DNA of 64,000 bases, from the NCBI GenBank assembly GCA_006937955.1, contig SSNP01000010.1, positions 3,894,763-3,958,762 of the forward strand. Reading direction: 5' to 3'. The stretch's first letter is position 1. Every line of letters starts with the position of its first letter. The translations under genes were made by a program, and so were the position numbers. Below, one piece after another: positions 13,020 through 25,439 of the stretch. The stretch comes from Pachypanchax playfairii. Lineage: Eukaryota; Chordata; Actinopteri; Cyprinodontiformes; Aplocheilidae. A model generated the notes under the pieces. It was not told where the DNA came from, searched no databases, and saw nothing but the letters and a program-made list of their open reading frames with translations.

Positions 13020-13560
13020 GACAGAAGATGCTGTTTAGACATTCTCTGACTGAGTCATGTAACAGCGTGAATGACCAGCAGATTGATTTGGTCAGAGGTC
13101 AGCTTGTGGACATGTTGTGGTTTGTCTAGTCCATTTGACAGTCACAAAAAGATGCAGCAAAAACAGATTTCCACCCCATTGACCTTCCATTGTCAGAGGT
13201 TGCAAAGGTGACAAGGGGTCAGTGGTGATGTTGCATTTTACAGAGTGACAGTGTTGAACTGCTCGACCTTTAACCTCTGCCTGGTCACAGAAAGGAAAAC
13301 AAACATATGCTCTTTTTCAAAGGGTTCCAAACCACAAGGGACGTCTTGTGGCGTTCCAGCTTGTTAAATGGGTTTGAACTTAATGCACTGTGGTCAAGAT
13401 GAGTCAGAGTCACACTCCCAGACCAGATTAACAAGCCAGGAAAACAAGTCCAGTATATGGCGAATGCTTTAACATAATTAAAACGAGTCCAGTGGAGTGG
13501 CGAATGAATCGGAAAAACTCTGAATCTTTCCTTTGGTGGACTGTGGAAACACAAAATCAT
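13020..13560. other. non-coding stretch, moderately complex
   Basis: Mixed composition with several AGGTCA-like half-sites (around 13,098, 13,182 and 13,218) but no clean paired element. The minus open frame 13,285-13,560 resembles no protein. 13,560-14,300 is AT-rich. Confidence 0.2.
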
Positions 13561-14299
13561 GAAATTATTAGTTTAAGTTCATCAAATTAGCTGTAATGAA
13601 ATCTAATTTGTTGGAGCAGAATAAATAAAGTAGCTTCTTGAACTGTGCTTCACTTTCTTCTTCTGAACTCAGTTGGTTCTAATGATGCAATAAAATAAAA
13701 AAATCTACATCTCACTTGCATTAAACAGCAACTTGTGCAACACCAGCTTAGAAATTCTTCAAAAAAAATATCCATATAAGGCTATTTAGAGCCACTTAGG
13801 CTTAAATAAATATTTTCCTTGTAGTTGGTAGTGGTTTAATATGATTCTTTATTCTACACCATATAACTTTTTGCACTAATGATTTTTTACTTTTTCATTA
13901 TTTATTAAATAATGTTGTTGTTGTATGATTTTATCCACATTTGAATCTGAAACTTTTGTTATACTTAGTTGATGAGTTGTAACATGGACATTCTTTGATT
14001 AAGAAGAGGGTGACAATGTTTTGATGTAAAGAAAGAGTTAGATTGACCCCTCTGGAAAACTTCCAAATATTCGGCTTTTTAAATGTATGTAGAATATTTT
14101 GTAAGGAAAAACTTTTCTTTCTGAAAAATGACTTTTTTTGACAAATTCATTGTTTTCTTTATTTGTTTGATTCATCTGAAATGTCTCATTTCCACGAAGA
14201 CCCAGAGATCCACGTCTGCACAGACGAAAGCAACTAAATTTGACGTGTTTTGGGAACATTTTCTATAAAGTCACATAAAGCAGTTTTTTTTCAAGGAGG

Positions 14300-14900
14300 C
14301 CATCGTGTGTTCACTCATTCCAAAGAGCTCTGATAAACCTCCACCCCCTCCCTGCTTTTACCTTTTGCTTCTATGTGGCCCTGATATGGCAACAGAGACA
14401 CAATGGACATATTGTGTGTGGCTTCAGATTTAATGCTGTGGAGTAAATTGGTCATGGGGGTGCAGCGGTTGTTGTTATAAATTGAAGTGTAAGCACTTGG
14501 AAGGTGTGGTTCAGCTATTAAAATGTAGACACTGACAGTCGCCTTGAACTTGAACCCTCCCGAGGTCCCCTTGACCTTCGCTCTTTTCCCGTGCTCCTCT
14601 CTGCCCCCAGCAGTGGTGGTGGCCTTTGTTTTGCTGTCGGCATTAACTCTTCGCGCCTCTCTCTCACAGTCTCCTCCTCCTCTTTTTTCCAACACTTTCT
14701 CCTCCATCTTCCCTGGGGGCCATGTCTCCTCTTCTTCTTCTTCGGCAGCCACTTCCCCCTGTGTGGTTGATTTTCAGGAAACACCCATCTGGTCTGTAGT
14801 GAACGCCCCAATGGGGAATTTTGTTTTCCCAGAATGCTAATCTGACCCAAGGGGGTTTCATTCCCACATTCTGGGATTTGGGTTTTACACTTTTGTTTTT
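14300..14900. other. candidate conserved non-coding block with CTC/CTT tracts
   Basis: GC-richer island including low-complexity CTCCTCCTC (about 14,670-14,690) and CTTCTTCTTCTTC (about 14,730-14,742). Both strands stay open because of these tracts; the Glu/Lys/Arg-rich minus frames are composition artefacts. Confidence 0.3.
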
Positions 14901-15049
14901 CAGAGGATGGGCTCCATCTAAAAAGCAAAATGATTGCGATTACTGGAGTTTGTGTCAGAACCCTGGCTTAGATAGATGCATGTTGTGAAATTTTTACACT
15001 CTCAACAGTCTTCGAGACATGATCTTTAAAATTCATTAGAACATACCAA

Positions 15050-15500
15050 CCATCCTGAATCTGCTGATCCCTCTCGGCATTCAAATTTTCCTCCGCTGCT
15101 TCAATAAATTTGTGCTGGAACCCTTAATGTCTCTGTGTCACTTGATTTTACAAGAGTGTAAAATCATATTTAGCTTCAATCTGCCTGGTTGCCCCTGTTT
15201 ACAGGATTTTGCCTTCCAGCTACTCATGTTCCCAGGAGCTCTGCCCTGATTGTGTCTGGCACCATTATCTTTGTTTTTATTTTTTGTCGTTTTTGAGCGA
15301 TGCCTCGCCAGAATTAGGACCTGTCAGTGATCATGCACTGATGCTGCTTTCAAAGAAGATTTAACACGTTTTTTTTGATTTTGTCAAAACATGTCCGTGA
15401 AGCAAGCAGCGAGCTTGCAGGGGAAGGGAGGAGGAGGAGGAGGAAGAGGAGAGGAGCTGAGTGATTTAATCTGCTAATTTTTCTCAGGTCTTTTGGCTTT
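15050..15500. other. candidate conserved non-coding block
   Basis: Complex sequence with TGCCTGGTTGCCCC, ATTATCTTTGTTTTTA and GATCATGCACTGATGC segments, ending in a GGA-rich purine tract (15,419-15,458). No coding signature. 15,500-16,620 is mostly AT-rich spacer. Confidence 0.3.
15419..15458. repeat. GGA-rich purine tract
   Basis: Purine-only run GGGGAAGGGAGGAGGAGG and onwards. Confidence 0.85.
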
Positions 15501-16619
15501 TGACAGGCAAGTGTAATGGTCCTTCAAGTAATGGAATCAGCCACTCAAGCAACACATGAACACACACACGCACAAACTGGCTCACAAACACATGGACACC
15601 CACTAAAAGCACGCCTATTTTACATATGAATGACATCATCGTAAAGTTTTTTTGGGGAGGTTTCTGGTGGTTGGGGAGGACATAAAGGAGAGCTGCTCTG
15701 TGAAAGAGAAAACATTAGTCAAATCACTTCCCGCTTCAGTCCCCCTCCCAGGCCAAACTACTTGACATTCCATAACAGAACTCTTTCGCCCTCAAGAAAA
15801 ACATCCTCGATGATCTGGACACCTAAAACTCATCAGGCATGAGTTGCAAATTTTACAAACCTTTCCTCTTCATGTATTTCTTTTTTATTATGTGAATATA
15901 TAAGTCAAAATATCTGCTTAATGCTGGAGTATTAAAAATACCTGTAAAACTGATCAAATCTTGAACTGGATTTCAACCTCTGTTGGATGAAAATCAAATC
16001 GATCACATTTTATCGTTTGAAAATATGAAAGTCCTTGTGATCAGCTTTTTGAATAAATAGAAAATTAGAATGCTGTAAAGCAATAAAGTGTAAATTTCCA
16101 AATAATTTATTTTAATTTTCACACAGGGGTGTCCAGTGAAAGGGAAACACACAACTATATCTTTGTATTTTTTTTTTATCCTGTCCGCCGTATGTAGCTC
16201 ATTATTCACAGTGTGCAGGCTGCTTAAGGGTTAGAACTGATTTCATTGCTAATGTTTGATTCACCTGCACCATGCGAACTTTAACTTTAACTTCTTTTTA
16301 GCATCTTTATTGTACTGCGAATTCAACACTCTCATTTGGTGTTTTACCTTTTTGAATTTAAGGATTCAAAGCTTATTCAGTCTTTTAGAATTAGACAGGT
16401 GAAAGTGAGGCATCAAACACAGTGTGAAGTATGTTGTATAGTAAACTTAAAAAAAAAAAATCACAAATTTTCTTTAATTCTTAGTTTACTTATTTTATAC
16501 CTTCTGTATATTCTATATATGATTGTTTTGTTAAGTTAAATCAACTATTTTGTGAAAAGATGCTGCCATTTCTGCAATTTTTAGATATTTTTAACATTTT
16601 GGTGATTATTAAGACCTAT

Positions 16620-16990
16620 TATGTGGGATGGTATAGACTCACTTTAAATAATGCTTCAACTTGGTTTTGCAGAAAACCAGTTTGAAGTTCAGGTGCAGTC
16701 CAGATCAGTCCCACGTGGTATAAAGCAGACCCTAACTGACTGCTGTAGGGTCCGTGCTCACATGAGCACCTGACTTTCAGGACGTGGGGCGCCAGAAGAG
16801 TTTAATGAGCTGTTTGGGATTGTCAGGCAAGATATGGTACATTTTTCAAGGCCACAGCCGACATACTTTGCTTCAACCCGCCAAAATATTTTCATTACAA
16901 ATGTGGCACATTTTAAAAGGGAAATAAACTGGCTTAATTGCGGAGATGCATTGTTACAAATTAAAGAATCAACCAAATACAAATCCTTTT
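16620..16990. other. candidate conserved non-coding block
   Basis: Complex sequence flanked by AT-rich DNA. It contains CCACGTGG near 16,712, TGCTCACATGAGCA (a 6-bp-arm inverted repeat) near 16,755 and TTTAATGAGC near 16,800. The minus open frame has no protein likeness. 17,000-17,390 is AT-rich. Confidence 0.35.
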
Positions 16991-17539
16991 AGTTTTTTTA
17001 GGCTAAGATGATTTCAAGAATATTATCAAGTTGAAAATAAGTGGTTAGCCTAAAGTTTAAAACACTGCATGGTTCTATTGAAATAACTATCTGATTTAGA
17101 CCAAAATTTTCAGTCAAATTCTGCTGATTTAATCAATAAATCCACCAACATGTTTCGTAAATCCTAATCTACACGAGTCTTTTTATTTCACAACTCTCTT
17201 ATTATCAAATTTATAAACACCAATAATTTACCCAGTCTGTAAGATAACACCGGCTCCTTTAAGATGGGATTTTTATATCGATCCACACTTTCAGTTTTGT
17301 TACTCCTGATGGTGACAACAGTTTTGTAAAACTAAAGCACTCAGTAGCAAATTGTGCAAAATTGAAACAGAACAAAGATTTAATAAAATATTATGCTAAT
17401 ATATGTTGGGAAAAAAGTTTAAACCCACACCGACTGTGTTCATGCATCTCTCTCCAAAAACTGAAAAAAGAAAAAAAAAATCTCCATCTGAGACGGTCCA
17501 GCTCAACACTGACACATTTACAATAAATGGATGGACAAC

Positions 17540-18620
17540 GTATCCTTGACAGCGTCGGAAACCATTTATGTTTTCTCACAGTAAAAAATAACCGGGTGCA
17601 AGTCGAGGTGGAGACAAACAAAGGTGGACTGGTTTGAAGACATGTCCACTTTTGTTTGCACTGATCCTAGGACAGATACATCCTCAGTCTTAAAGACCGG
17701 CTGCAAATACGTTTCCCTCCAAAACCACATAGAATGGCCTCCTGAGGGCACATTCCTGCATACCAATGATGATTCTGAGGAACTTGTGAAAGGAGTAGAA
17801 CCCTAGTTCCTAGACCCTGGAGATGCACTAAAACACACCAGTTCCCTGTTCAGACACCCCCTACCATGATGCCTTGTGAATTTGTCCATCAAAGTGTAGC
17901 CTTTCCATTTATTATGTCACTCTGCACCATATTGGACCCCCATCCTTTGTCGCACAATCTTCTATCTCAGGCAGCCATTTTGAGCTGTATGCCAAGAAGA
18001 AGCCACACCCTAACTCTGTAAATACAACCCCCGAAACGCGGGATATATTGTATTAAATCTGTCAGCTTTACCAAGCTAAATGGAGGCTAGAGGTTTTCTT
18101 AACTCAGAGACATGAATGTGAATGGGTATATCGTAGACGATGATATAACACGGCTGTAAGTGACAACACAGTTGTTCCCCATCATTCTTACTTGTTTGAG
18201 GGTGCTTAACGTTGGCACTCAGTTCATTAAGGCCTATAGAACTTGGCTAGTGCAACTTGCCTCTTGGCAATGTGACAAAAAGCTGTGAATCAGATTATGA
18301 GGGCCATAACACAGCCAAGAAACACAGAGGGCAAGTCGAGTTGTCACTGAGAACCAGCACTCACAGCTCACTAGATGTTAACGCCTGGGACATAATGTAA
18401 TTGCAGTCTGCCCTGGTTAATAAGGGCACTGTAATATTTGCATGGAGCTGCTGTTTACATGTACAACAGCTCGTTTGAACGTGCAGCGTAGCTGTAAACA
18501 AAGAGAGCATTACTTGTAAAGCTTCCGAGGATGCAGACACCCAAGGGGGTGTGTTTGAGCTGCGTTAAAAATGCCTTTCATTAAATTACTAGAGACTTCA
18601 TAAAGGACGAGATATGAATG
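17540..18620. other. long candidate conserved non-coding block
   Basis: About 1 kb without simple repeats or transposon likeness. It holds the hairpin at 17,614-17,659, a POU octamer ATTTGCAT at 18,436-18,443, and an inverted pair of FOX cores, TGTTTACA (18,452-18,459) and TGTAAACA (18,493-18,500). The short plus frame at 17,624-17,806 overlaps the hairpin and resembles no protein. Confidence 0.35.
17614..17659. repeat. 16-bp inverted repeat (hairpin-capable)
   Basis: ACAAACAAAGGTGGAC (17,614-17,629) and GTCCACTTTTGTTTGC (17,644-17,659) pair at 14 of 16 positions (15 counting a G-T wobble) around a 14-nt loop. Too short to call a miRNA precursor. Confidence 0.6.
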
Positions 18621-19600
18621 AAAACAGTCCTTTGATCAACCTGTACAGTAAAGAGCTGCATTTCATTTGTTTTATGGTGAGGTTACCCTTTTTTACATGA
18701 CAATGTTAATTAATTGTGAGAGGACCATATGTTGATGTTGGCACATTTGCCATATGTGGTGCCAGACAGCAAATCACGCTAGGGAAGTTTTTTTTTTTGC
18801 TGTTCCCTGCAGCAGATAGAGGCCCACACACTGCAGCAGTGTTGCACAGATCAAGCATGAAAGCTACTGTTCTTTCCTCTGAATTATTGGCATCTGTGTA
18901 GAATCATGTTAGCTCATTATTCATTTAGACAACAAAGGGGTCAAGAATGTAAACGGTTAACTCAGTGAGCATCTTTGCACTGATTGATTTTACAGTGAGG
19001 GAGAACGTGTCTCTGCAGTTTTGGCTAGGAGCTGACTATAAACACAACAGGAAATACAAAATCATCCCTGATGTTGTTTCAACAATTACTTGATCTCAGT
19101 GGAGTTGTTGATCGTTTCATCTGGTTGTAACGCAGGGCTAAAACTGAAATGTAGATTTGACATGCATAAACATGCAGAAGGCTACTAGCTATGCAGCACA
19201 TCAAGATTCCCTTCTGTTCTTTTATTTTCATTTACCTTTTCAAAGCTCAGATTCAGTCATCAGCGTCTTGCCCTTTATCTGATTGACTAAATTTTACTGA
19301 CCAAGCTCAATGACAACTCAAGGATGTGTGACACGTGAATGCTAAACACACAGTCATTTCAGTTTTTCTTAAAATAGCCTGCCACCTGATGGCATAAGAG
19401 GAAAAATAGAAGCAAAAATCCACAATAGAGTTTTTACTTTGTTTTCAATGTAAACCTTTATTACAATTCCGACACAGTATGAAGGCACATGTGGTGAGAT
19501 CTCACTCACTGAGATTAGGTTGTATAATACAAACACAAGCTAATAAGCACACAAATTTTCTATTTGATCTTCATTTAAATAAAAAAGGAGATATTTTGTG
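18620..19600. other. spacer with scattered homeodomain-type cores
   Basis: Mixed sequence with TTAATTAATTG near 18,706. Nothing coding or repetitive is supported. Confidence 0.2.
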
Positions 19601-19639
19601 ACACTTATTTAATTATTATAGATCAGAATGCATGGTTTT

Positions 19640-19860
19640 CATGCCTCTGGACAGATATCAGAAGAGTGACTTTTTATTGCAAAAGATTAAAAACATAATT
19701 TCAAGCTTATCTAGGCAGATAAGTAATTGTCTTGAGCACTGGGATGTACGTGATTATCAAAAGAATACATTTTCTAAATTAGGCCAAGATAGTCTCCCTC
19801 GAATCAATTCCAAAAGCACTGCATAGACTGTTTAAAGAAATCCTTTAAAAGATTTGCATA
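19640..19860. other. candidate enhancer block with palindromic GATA pair
   Basis: AT-rich but non-repetitive. CTTATCT (19,706-19,712) and AGATAAG (19,717-19,723) are exact inverted GATA sites separated by AGGC. TAAGTAATTG follows immediately. Confidence 0.35.
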
Positions 19861-19950
19861 GATTATCAATCATAATAAAAAAAATACACTTCCCAAAAAT
19901 TAATAAAGAATGAATTAGGCTGTGATAGCACTTGTCTTATTGCATTTGGA

Positions 19951-19980
19951 TGTGCATGTGTGTATGTGTGTGTGTGTGCA
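19951..19980. repeat. GT microsatellite
   Basis: Interrupted (TG)n, about 15 units. Confidence 0.85.
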
Positions 19981-20079
19981 TGAGCGTTAATGTCAAGAAC
20001 AGGAAATTAAGACAGTGCTTGAGCCAGTGTATTTGCCACGTTTTACCCAAAGATGTATCATTAGGACAAGGTAACTGTT

Positions 20080-21180
20080 ATGAAGCAAATGGGTGTGTCT
20101 CGAATGCTGAGGCATTTCTTAATTGTGTTATACGTGCTCTGTAAACAGGCGGCAGCCTGCTGATCAAAGACACTCCTGCCATCAAGAACATTTAACATTT
20201 GAGTCCACAGTTGCTCGAGTTTTGGCTCACAACTGCTCAATTAAAATCTGGTAAATATGAGATGCAATCAATCCATCCATGGTTGTAACTGAGTGCTATA
20301 ATCTGTCACTCACACACACATAATAGCAACATTTTTTTGTGTTTTAAAAATGGGAATGTAGGCTCCTACAACATAAAAGTAAGAAAAAAGATGCAAAAAA
20401 TAGTTAGCCCCAAACAAAAAAATAAATAAATCAAATACACAAATGAAAGAACCTTCCCTTGAGACATAAAAAAAAGGAGACAGAAGAGTTGCATAGAGTA
20501 TAAAGACGACAGCTCACTCCTTCACCATTGTGTCAGCCGACACACGGAGCTGTCCAATCGCAGTGCAGTAATATTCACTGCTGTCGTGGGTCTCACATTC
20601 ATGTGTCTTTTGAGTCCTAGCAACTATAACAAAACAAAATCTGAACAAAAACATGGGCTACAACTCAAATCAAAAACATTAAGTGGAGCCTATATTTTAG
20701 CTGAATACGTTTCAGTCTTCATGTCTGTTTATTGTTGTTTACAGCAAATGTGCAAGATAATTATTAAAAACAACTTTCAAATAGCTAATTAACTGTTCAG
20801 CCTAAACACTCCTGTATTTATAGGCTGCTAAAATGCCAAGAGATCACAAATACTCCAGATTGACTGCTGGGTCCAGTGATGTCCTGTTCCATAGTCATGG
20901 TAAGAATCTCCATCATCTCTATTATTCAGCTGAATGGCAGCAAACAGTCACAAAAACAGTGGACTTGCTTCATCCACACTGTGTTCTGTCCATCTTGGAG
21001 CCACTTCAGTCACCAGATTTTATCTGCAAAGAACAACATTTAAAAAATTACATTAATACACAGCTTTTAATAGATAGTCAACTCAGTGTGAAAAGTATTT
21101 GAAACAATGCTGGTCAAATTCCAAATTTACTAGGATAAAAAAGCGCTAGTAGATCTTTCAAAAGGAAAAATCACTTATTG
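20080..21180. other. non-coding stretch, one small candidate block
   Basis: The 20,110-20,290 part is complex (TAAACAGGCGGCAGCC, GCTCAATTAAAATC). The remainder is AT-rich with A runs. Open frames from 20,586 and 20,833 have no protein signature. Confidence 0.2.
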
Positions 21181-22500
21181 GGATATTAATTGTATGACCT
21201 AAATCTGGTAGAGGCAAGAGCAGCTCCATGTACCAGAAGGGGATTGAGGCTGAAGTTGAAAAGCCTTAGCAGGAGCCTGGTACGCTACAAGCTGCTAATA
21301 CAAAGAGGAAGCATGTGACACACCCTAAGTTAAGCTGACTTGGACTTCAGAAGGCTATCACACCTTTTTTTAATACATTTTCATGCAGCTCAGACAGGCA
21401 ACTTATCAGAGTACACTGAGTCAACAAGTTCACAATGAAGCAATAATGCTGCCATTCAGCTGAGTTTCAGTAATTAACCGTCAACATTGATGATTAACAT
21501 CACCTGAGCTGTTAGCAAATGGGATGTTAGCTTTGGCATTTAGCATTGTGGTTCTACTCTTGGCTAAGAAGAGGGTGGGGAGATGAGGGGGGCTAGCTGA
21601 CAGTAGGTTGGCAGAATAAAAGGCTGTTTTGGGTATTGCTGTCGCTTTGAGTTATTGGCATCATGGTCTTGTTTTGTTGAGGGGACTACAGTGAATAAGC
21701 TTGTTAATGGTAAATTTACAGCCCCAGCATGTGGCCTAATAAAACCAGGGGATAGAGAGGATGACGAGAATGATTGCCACTGTGATTTTGTGTGTGTTCA
21801 GGGGTGTTTGTGTGAGGAGGATGAGGAGGGGGCTGTAGCTGCAAAAAGAGGAGAGAGAAGTGGAAGGTGCCAGTAATTAAGAGTCTAAAAGAGTGTGAGA
21901 GAGGCGCGCACTCCTCAAAGCAAACTTTGTGACTAGATTCCTCACTTTTTCTATGCACACTAACTCAAACCCCCATCTCTCTTCACTGTTCCTGGCTCTT
22001 TACTTGTCTCCCTTTGCTGAATGAATAGCGATCACAGTGCCATGGTGTCCCATCTAGCACTACCCCCCTGCATCCTCCTGCCTTTTCTCTTTACCACCCC
22101 CCCCTCCAGCATGACTTTGAATAGGGAGCCGAACTGAGCAAACAGTCAGACTGTCAGCTCAATAGGAGGTCTGGCCGTGAACTTGAAGTCCTTCCCAGGC
22201 CCTGAGTCTCACATTAGAGTGGGAGGGATGGTGATGTTTGGAGAGACAAGAGGAAGGAGAGGATGGTGGTCGTGGGGGGTTGCAGCCAGACTTTTGGGGG
22301 GCCCCTATGTGCCAGCGTTGAGAAGACCCCTGACACAGAGTTTCCCAACGCTGGTGCTCCTGCGGGAGCAATGGGGGCAGGGTGCCCCAGCTGCCTGAAA
22401 ACCCTCCCCTCTTTTTGGAGCACTCAGTCTGGGCAGGAGGGGTTCTGCCGGTGGGTTTGTGCAGACAGAACAGTGTCTGCATCCTCACCAAAGCTCTCGA
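21180..22500. other. non-coding stretch with GC-richer candidate block at 21,600-22,490
   Basis: 21,640-21,880 and 22,130-22,490 are complex and GC-rich. Frames are open on both strands at 22,160-22,490, which reflects GC content. There are no splice-site pairs or domains that I recognise, and the long plus frame there runs into the CA repeat. Confidence 0.25.
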
Positions 22501-22504
22501 AGAC

Positions 22505-22507
<3 letters not shown>

Positions 22508-22579
<72 letters not shown>
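22508..22579. repeat. (CA)36 microsatellite
   Basis: Seventy-two uninterrupted bases of CA, the longest simple repeat in the window and likely length-polymorphic. Confidence 0.98.
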
Positions 22580-22582
<3 letters not shown>

Positions 22583-23089
22583 CCAGACACAAGCTGCTGG
22601 CTGTGCCCACCCCCTCTCCTCAATCAGCTCGCAGCCCTCCCAGGCTTCTCATCATCTCATTAGCCAACGCCAGCCACTCCACTGTCTACTGTTTGCATTG
22701 TTTTGGGCTCTGCATAATTTACACAGTAAATTGAGAACTGCCCCTGCCCTTTTTTTGCTCAATCTACCACCTGTTTCTGGAGGCCTGGCAGTGATTAGTG
22801 CACTCTTGGTTTGATACAGTTTCTAAAATATATCAGCAAAGCCAAGCAATGCCTTCACTTTTAAAAGGTGCATTGTAAAAAAAAAAACTTTTAATGCTAA
22901 AAATATTGGTATAACCTAATTTGAGAATTCTTATCTCCAAATGTTTAATCTGCTTTAATGTGATAAAATTTCAGGAATATTTAGAGGGAATAATTTGAAA
23001 ATTAGATATTTTATTTACTTTGTAGATGACATAGAAAGAAAAGCTTAATTAGAAGAAAACAAAAACACTGTTAAGATCACTTTTCTGTA

Positions 23090-23440
23090 TATTTTTATTT
23101 GTTTTCTTCCTTTCACTTTGTTCTAGCATTTGGTCACACCACTCTCCTTGTTAGTCCTATGCGGACTGTAAGTCAGTATGAACATTTTCTCTCTGCCGTC
23201 TGCACAGACGGAATCAAAGAGCGGTCCCTCTATGGCAAAAACAATGGTGGACATTGTTTAGTACTTCTCTTACTTAATCGAGCCCAGCTGAGGTTAATTG
23301 GTGTTTTTAGTTTAAGCGGTTTTCGAAGTTGCGAGGTGCCTTGTTGAAATAATGCTGCCTAACAACAAGTTTGCTCCGAGAGAACAATACTCAACTTGTC
23401 TAGGTATCGACTGCACACCAGTACTTGTAACTTGCTTTAA
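23090..23440. other. candidate enhancer block with inverted SOX pair
   Basis: Complex sequence containing AACAAT (23,240-23,245) and ATTGTT (23,253-23,258) as inverted SOX cores 7 bp apart, and GTTAATTGG near 23,294. The plus frames do not resemble a protein. Confidence 0.35.
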
Positions 23441-23739
23441 GGGAGGGTTTCCATACTCTGTTATATTTGTTTGTTTGTTTTTCTGTGCTAGTGTCTTGTA
23501 CTATATGAACAGTAGTTTGTGGATATTGTCACTTTTCACTGTTAAACCCATTTTTTTGTGTTTTTCAACTTCATTTAAAGAGATTTTAAAAATGAGCCAG
23601 AAAACTATAGCAATTACATCACAAAGGAAACATTTAATTATAGTACTACTCTACAATGTTGCTTTATTTCTCTATCCAGAACCTATTTTACATTTCTTTG
23701 GCTATTTGAATGGAGTTATGCAATGTGTCTCTATAAACT

Positions 23740-24000
23740 GTCGATAGGGCAAAGCTTAAATTTTCTCTCCAAAATGGCAGCCGCCGCCATGTCAGTGTGC
23801 GTATATGAGGCTGGCATGACAATTCTCAAAAGGGAAAAGAAAATCGGCTTCTTCAAGGACAGATGCCCACTGAAAGCCTCCTGAGAAAGGCATTGAGAGC
23901 GGTGTGATTTACCACACATACAAAATACGCTCCACCCACATCAACTCACCCTCCCTGCCCTCAAATAAGCGCATCTTGAGAATTGTTAACGAACATATCA
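23740..24000. other. candidate conserved non-coding block
   Basis: Contains AAATGGCAGCCGCCGCCATG near 23,772, with YY1-like CCGCCATG, in an otherwise complex stretch. 23,440-23,740 is AT-rich. Confidence 0.3.
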
Positions 24001-24029
24001 GAGAATTACAATGGAGGCTGTAGCCTGGT

Positions 24030-24420
24030 AGAGAGGAGGAACAAGGGCACTGGGAGATGGAGGAGGATAGAATGAAGACTCATGGTGATGGCGACAGTCA
24101 CAGTGGGTTTGGAGTGTTACCTGCACTGACTGGTCTTCCTGCTTCCATTTTATGCCAGTATTGCTCTAAGATGGTGGCGCGGGCTGCATTTCACTCTACA
24201 GGAAAAAAGGGGCAGTCTGCTGAGGATGGAGTGCAGGAGAAAGGGAAGAGGAGGAGGAGGAAAGAGGCTATGCAGAAAAGGGCGATGAGAGAGGGAGGGC
24301 AGAATCAACAGCAACCCCTCCTCCTCCTTTTCAGTTTTCAGTCTTCTTTTGCTAGTTTTTCTTCCTTGGTGAGGTACCCTACACGGAGAACAGGAGCACA
24401 AAAAACAGAGTTAGAGCAAA
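24030..24420. other. candidate conserved non-coding block with purine tract
   Basis: 24,050-24,210 is complex. About 24,236-24,300 is an A/G tract that keeps Lys/Arg/Glu frames open. No gene supported. Confidence 0.25.
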
Positions 24421-24559
24421 ATTTTAGGAATAAAGTTTAATCATCAAAATAAACCTGCAAGGTTCACAGAATCATGAGAACCATGCCATGCATGAATGCA
24501 TGTATACGCACACATGTGCACACACACCTTTTCATGTCTGTTCTCATGGTACAGTCTGC

Positions 24560-24620
24560 CCCTGAGCATGCAAATGACTTTCATTATGCAAATGCATGCA
24601 AATCAGATCCAACCATCTGA
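24560..24620 (+). promoter_or_regulatory. triple POU octamer cluster
   Basis: ATGCAAAT occurs three times in the same orientation at 24,568-24,575, 24,586-24,593 and 24,596-24,603. This is the consensus octamer of POU factors, including the neural class III POU proteins. The spacings are 18 and 10 bp. Flanks to 25,430 are AT-rich with nothing else seen. Confidence 0.5.
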
Positions 24621-25439
24621 GAATCAAGGGTGGGAAAGGGAAAAAAAACTCGTCACAGAGATTGAATGAAAGAATAAAAGAGGAAAAAGGGACAAGAGAA
24701 AAATCCTTTCGAGTGGCAGGAGGCTGTACGTTAGGTAAATGCTCTGTGGAAAACAACAGTTGCCCAACAGTTACCCTCCTATTTTATCATTACTTCAGGC
24801 TTTTCATTTTAAAATAACTGAGTTTATTTTTGTACATAATGCCAAAAGCTTTCTCATCAGAAAAACGACATTACCTAATTTCATGAACACATGTGACGCT
24901 CTCAGTTCCTGTCAGCACGTACTTGGAATTTGACAGTTACAGATTGGAAACTGTGCTGATTATTGCACATTAAACATCTATGGAATTATAAACATTTCCT
25001 CAGTGCTGCTGACGCTCACCAGCTAAGCTAACAAAAATTCTGATGTAGCTCTTGTAAATAATAACACATTTCTTTTAGCTTCAAGTGTTTAAACTCACAT
25101 TTTAGAAAGTCTGACTGACACCTTTCTCATATAAAGATGCTCAGCATATTTGTGAGTTATGCTAAATTTTAGCACTACCACAGTCTGATCTATTTAGATA
25201 AAAGGTTTGTTTTTAGTTTTTTTTTTATTCATGTCTGTTTTTTCCACAATTCTCAATCACCCACAGCCACAAACCTATAAATCTATAACTCTGCTATAGT
25301 CAGTCGCACAGATTTTTAAGTTCAATATTCACAAGCAGGTGGAGTCTATAGCTCACATGTCAGGTTGTACGGCTCTGTTCTATTCAAAGTAATCAACAAA
25401 GAAAGCTGACTAATCAGTGAAGGGAGTACACTGCCTAAT

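Noticed and set aside
14315..14928. Two long Glu/Lys/Arg-rich minus-strand frames
   Set aside because: They follow the complement of CTC/CTT tracts; composition artefact.
22263..22814. Longest plus-strand open frame nearby (183 codons)
   Set aside because: Its centre is the translated CA microsatellite (Thr-His repeat), and both ends are unrecognisable.
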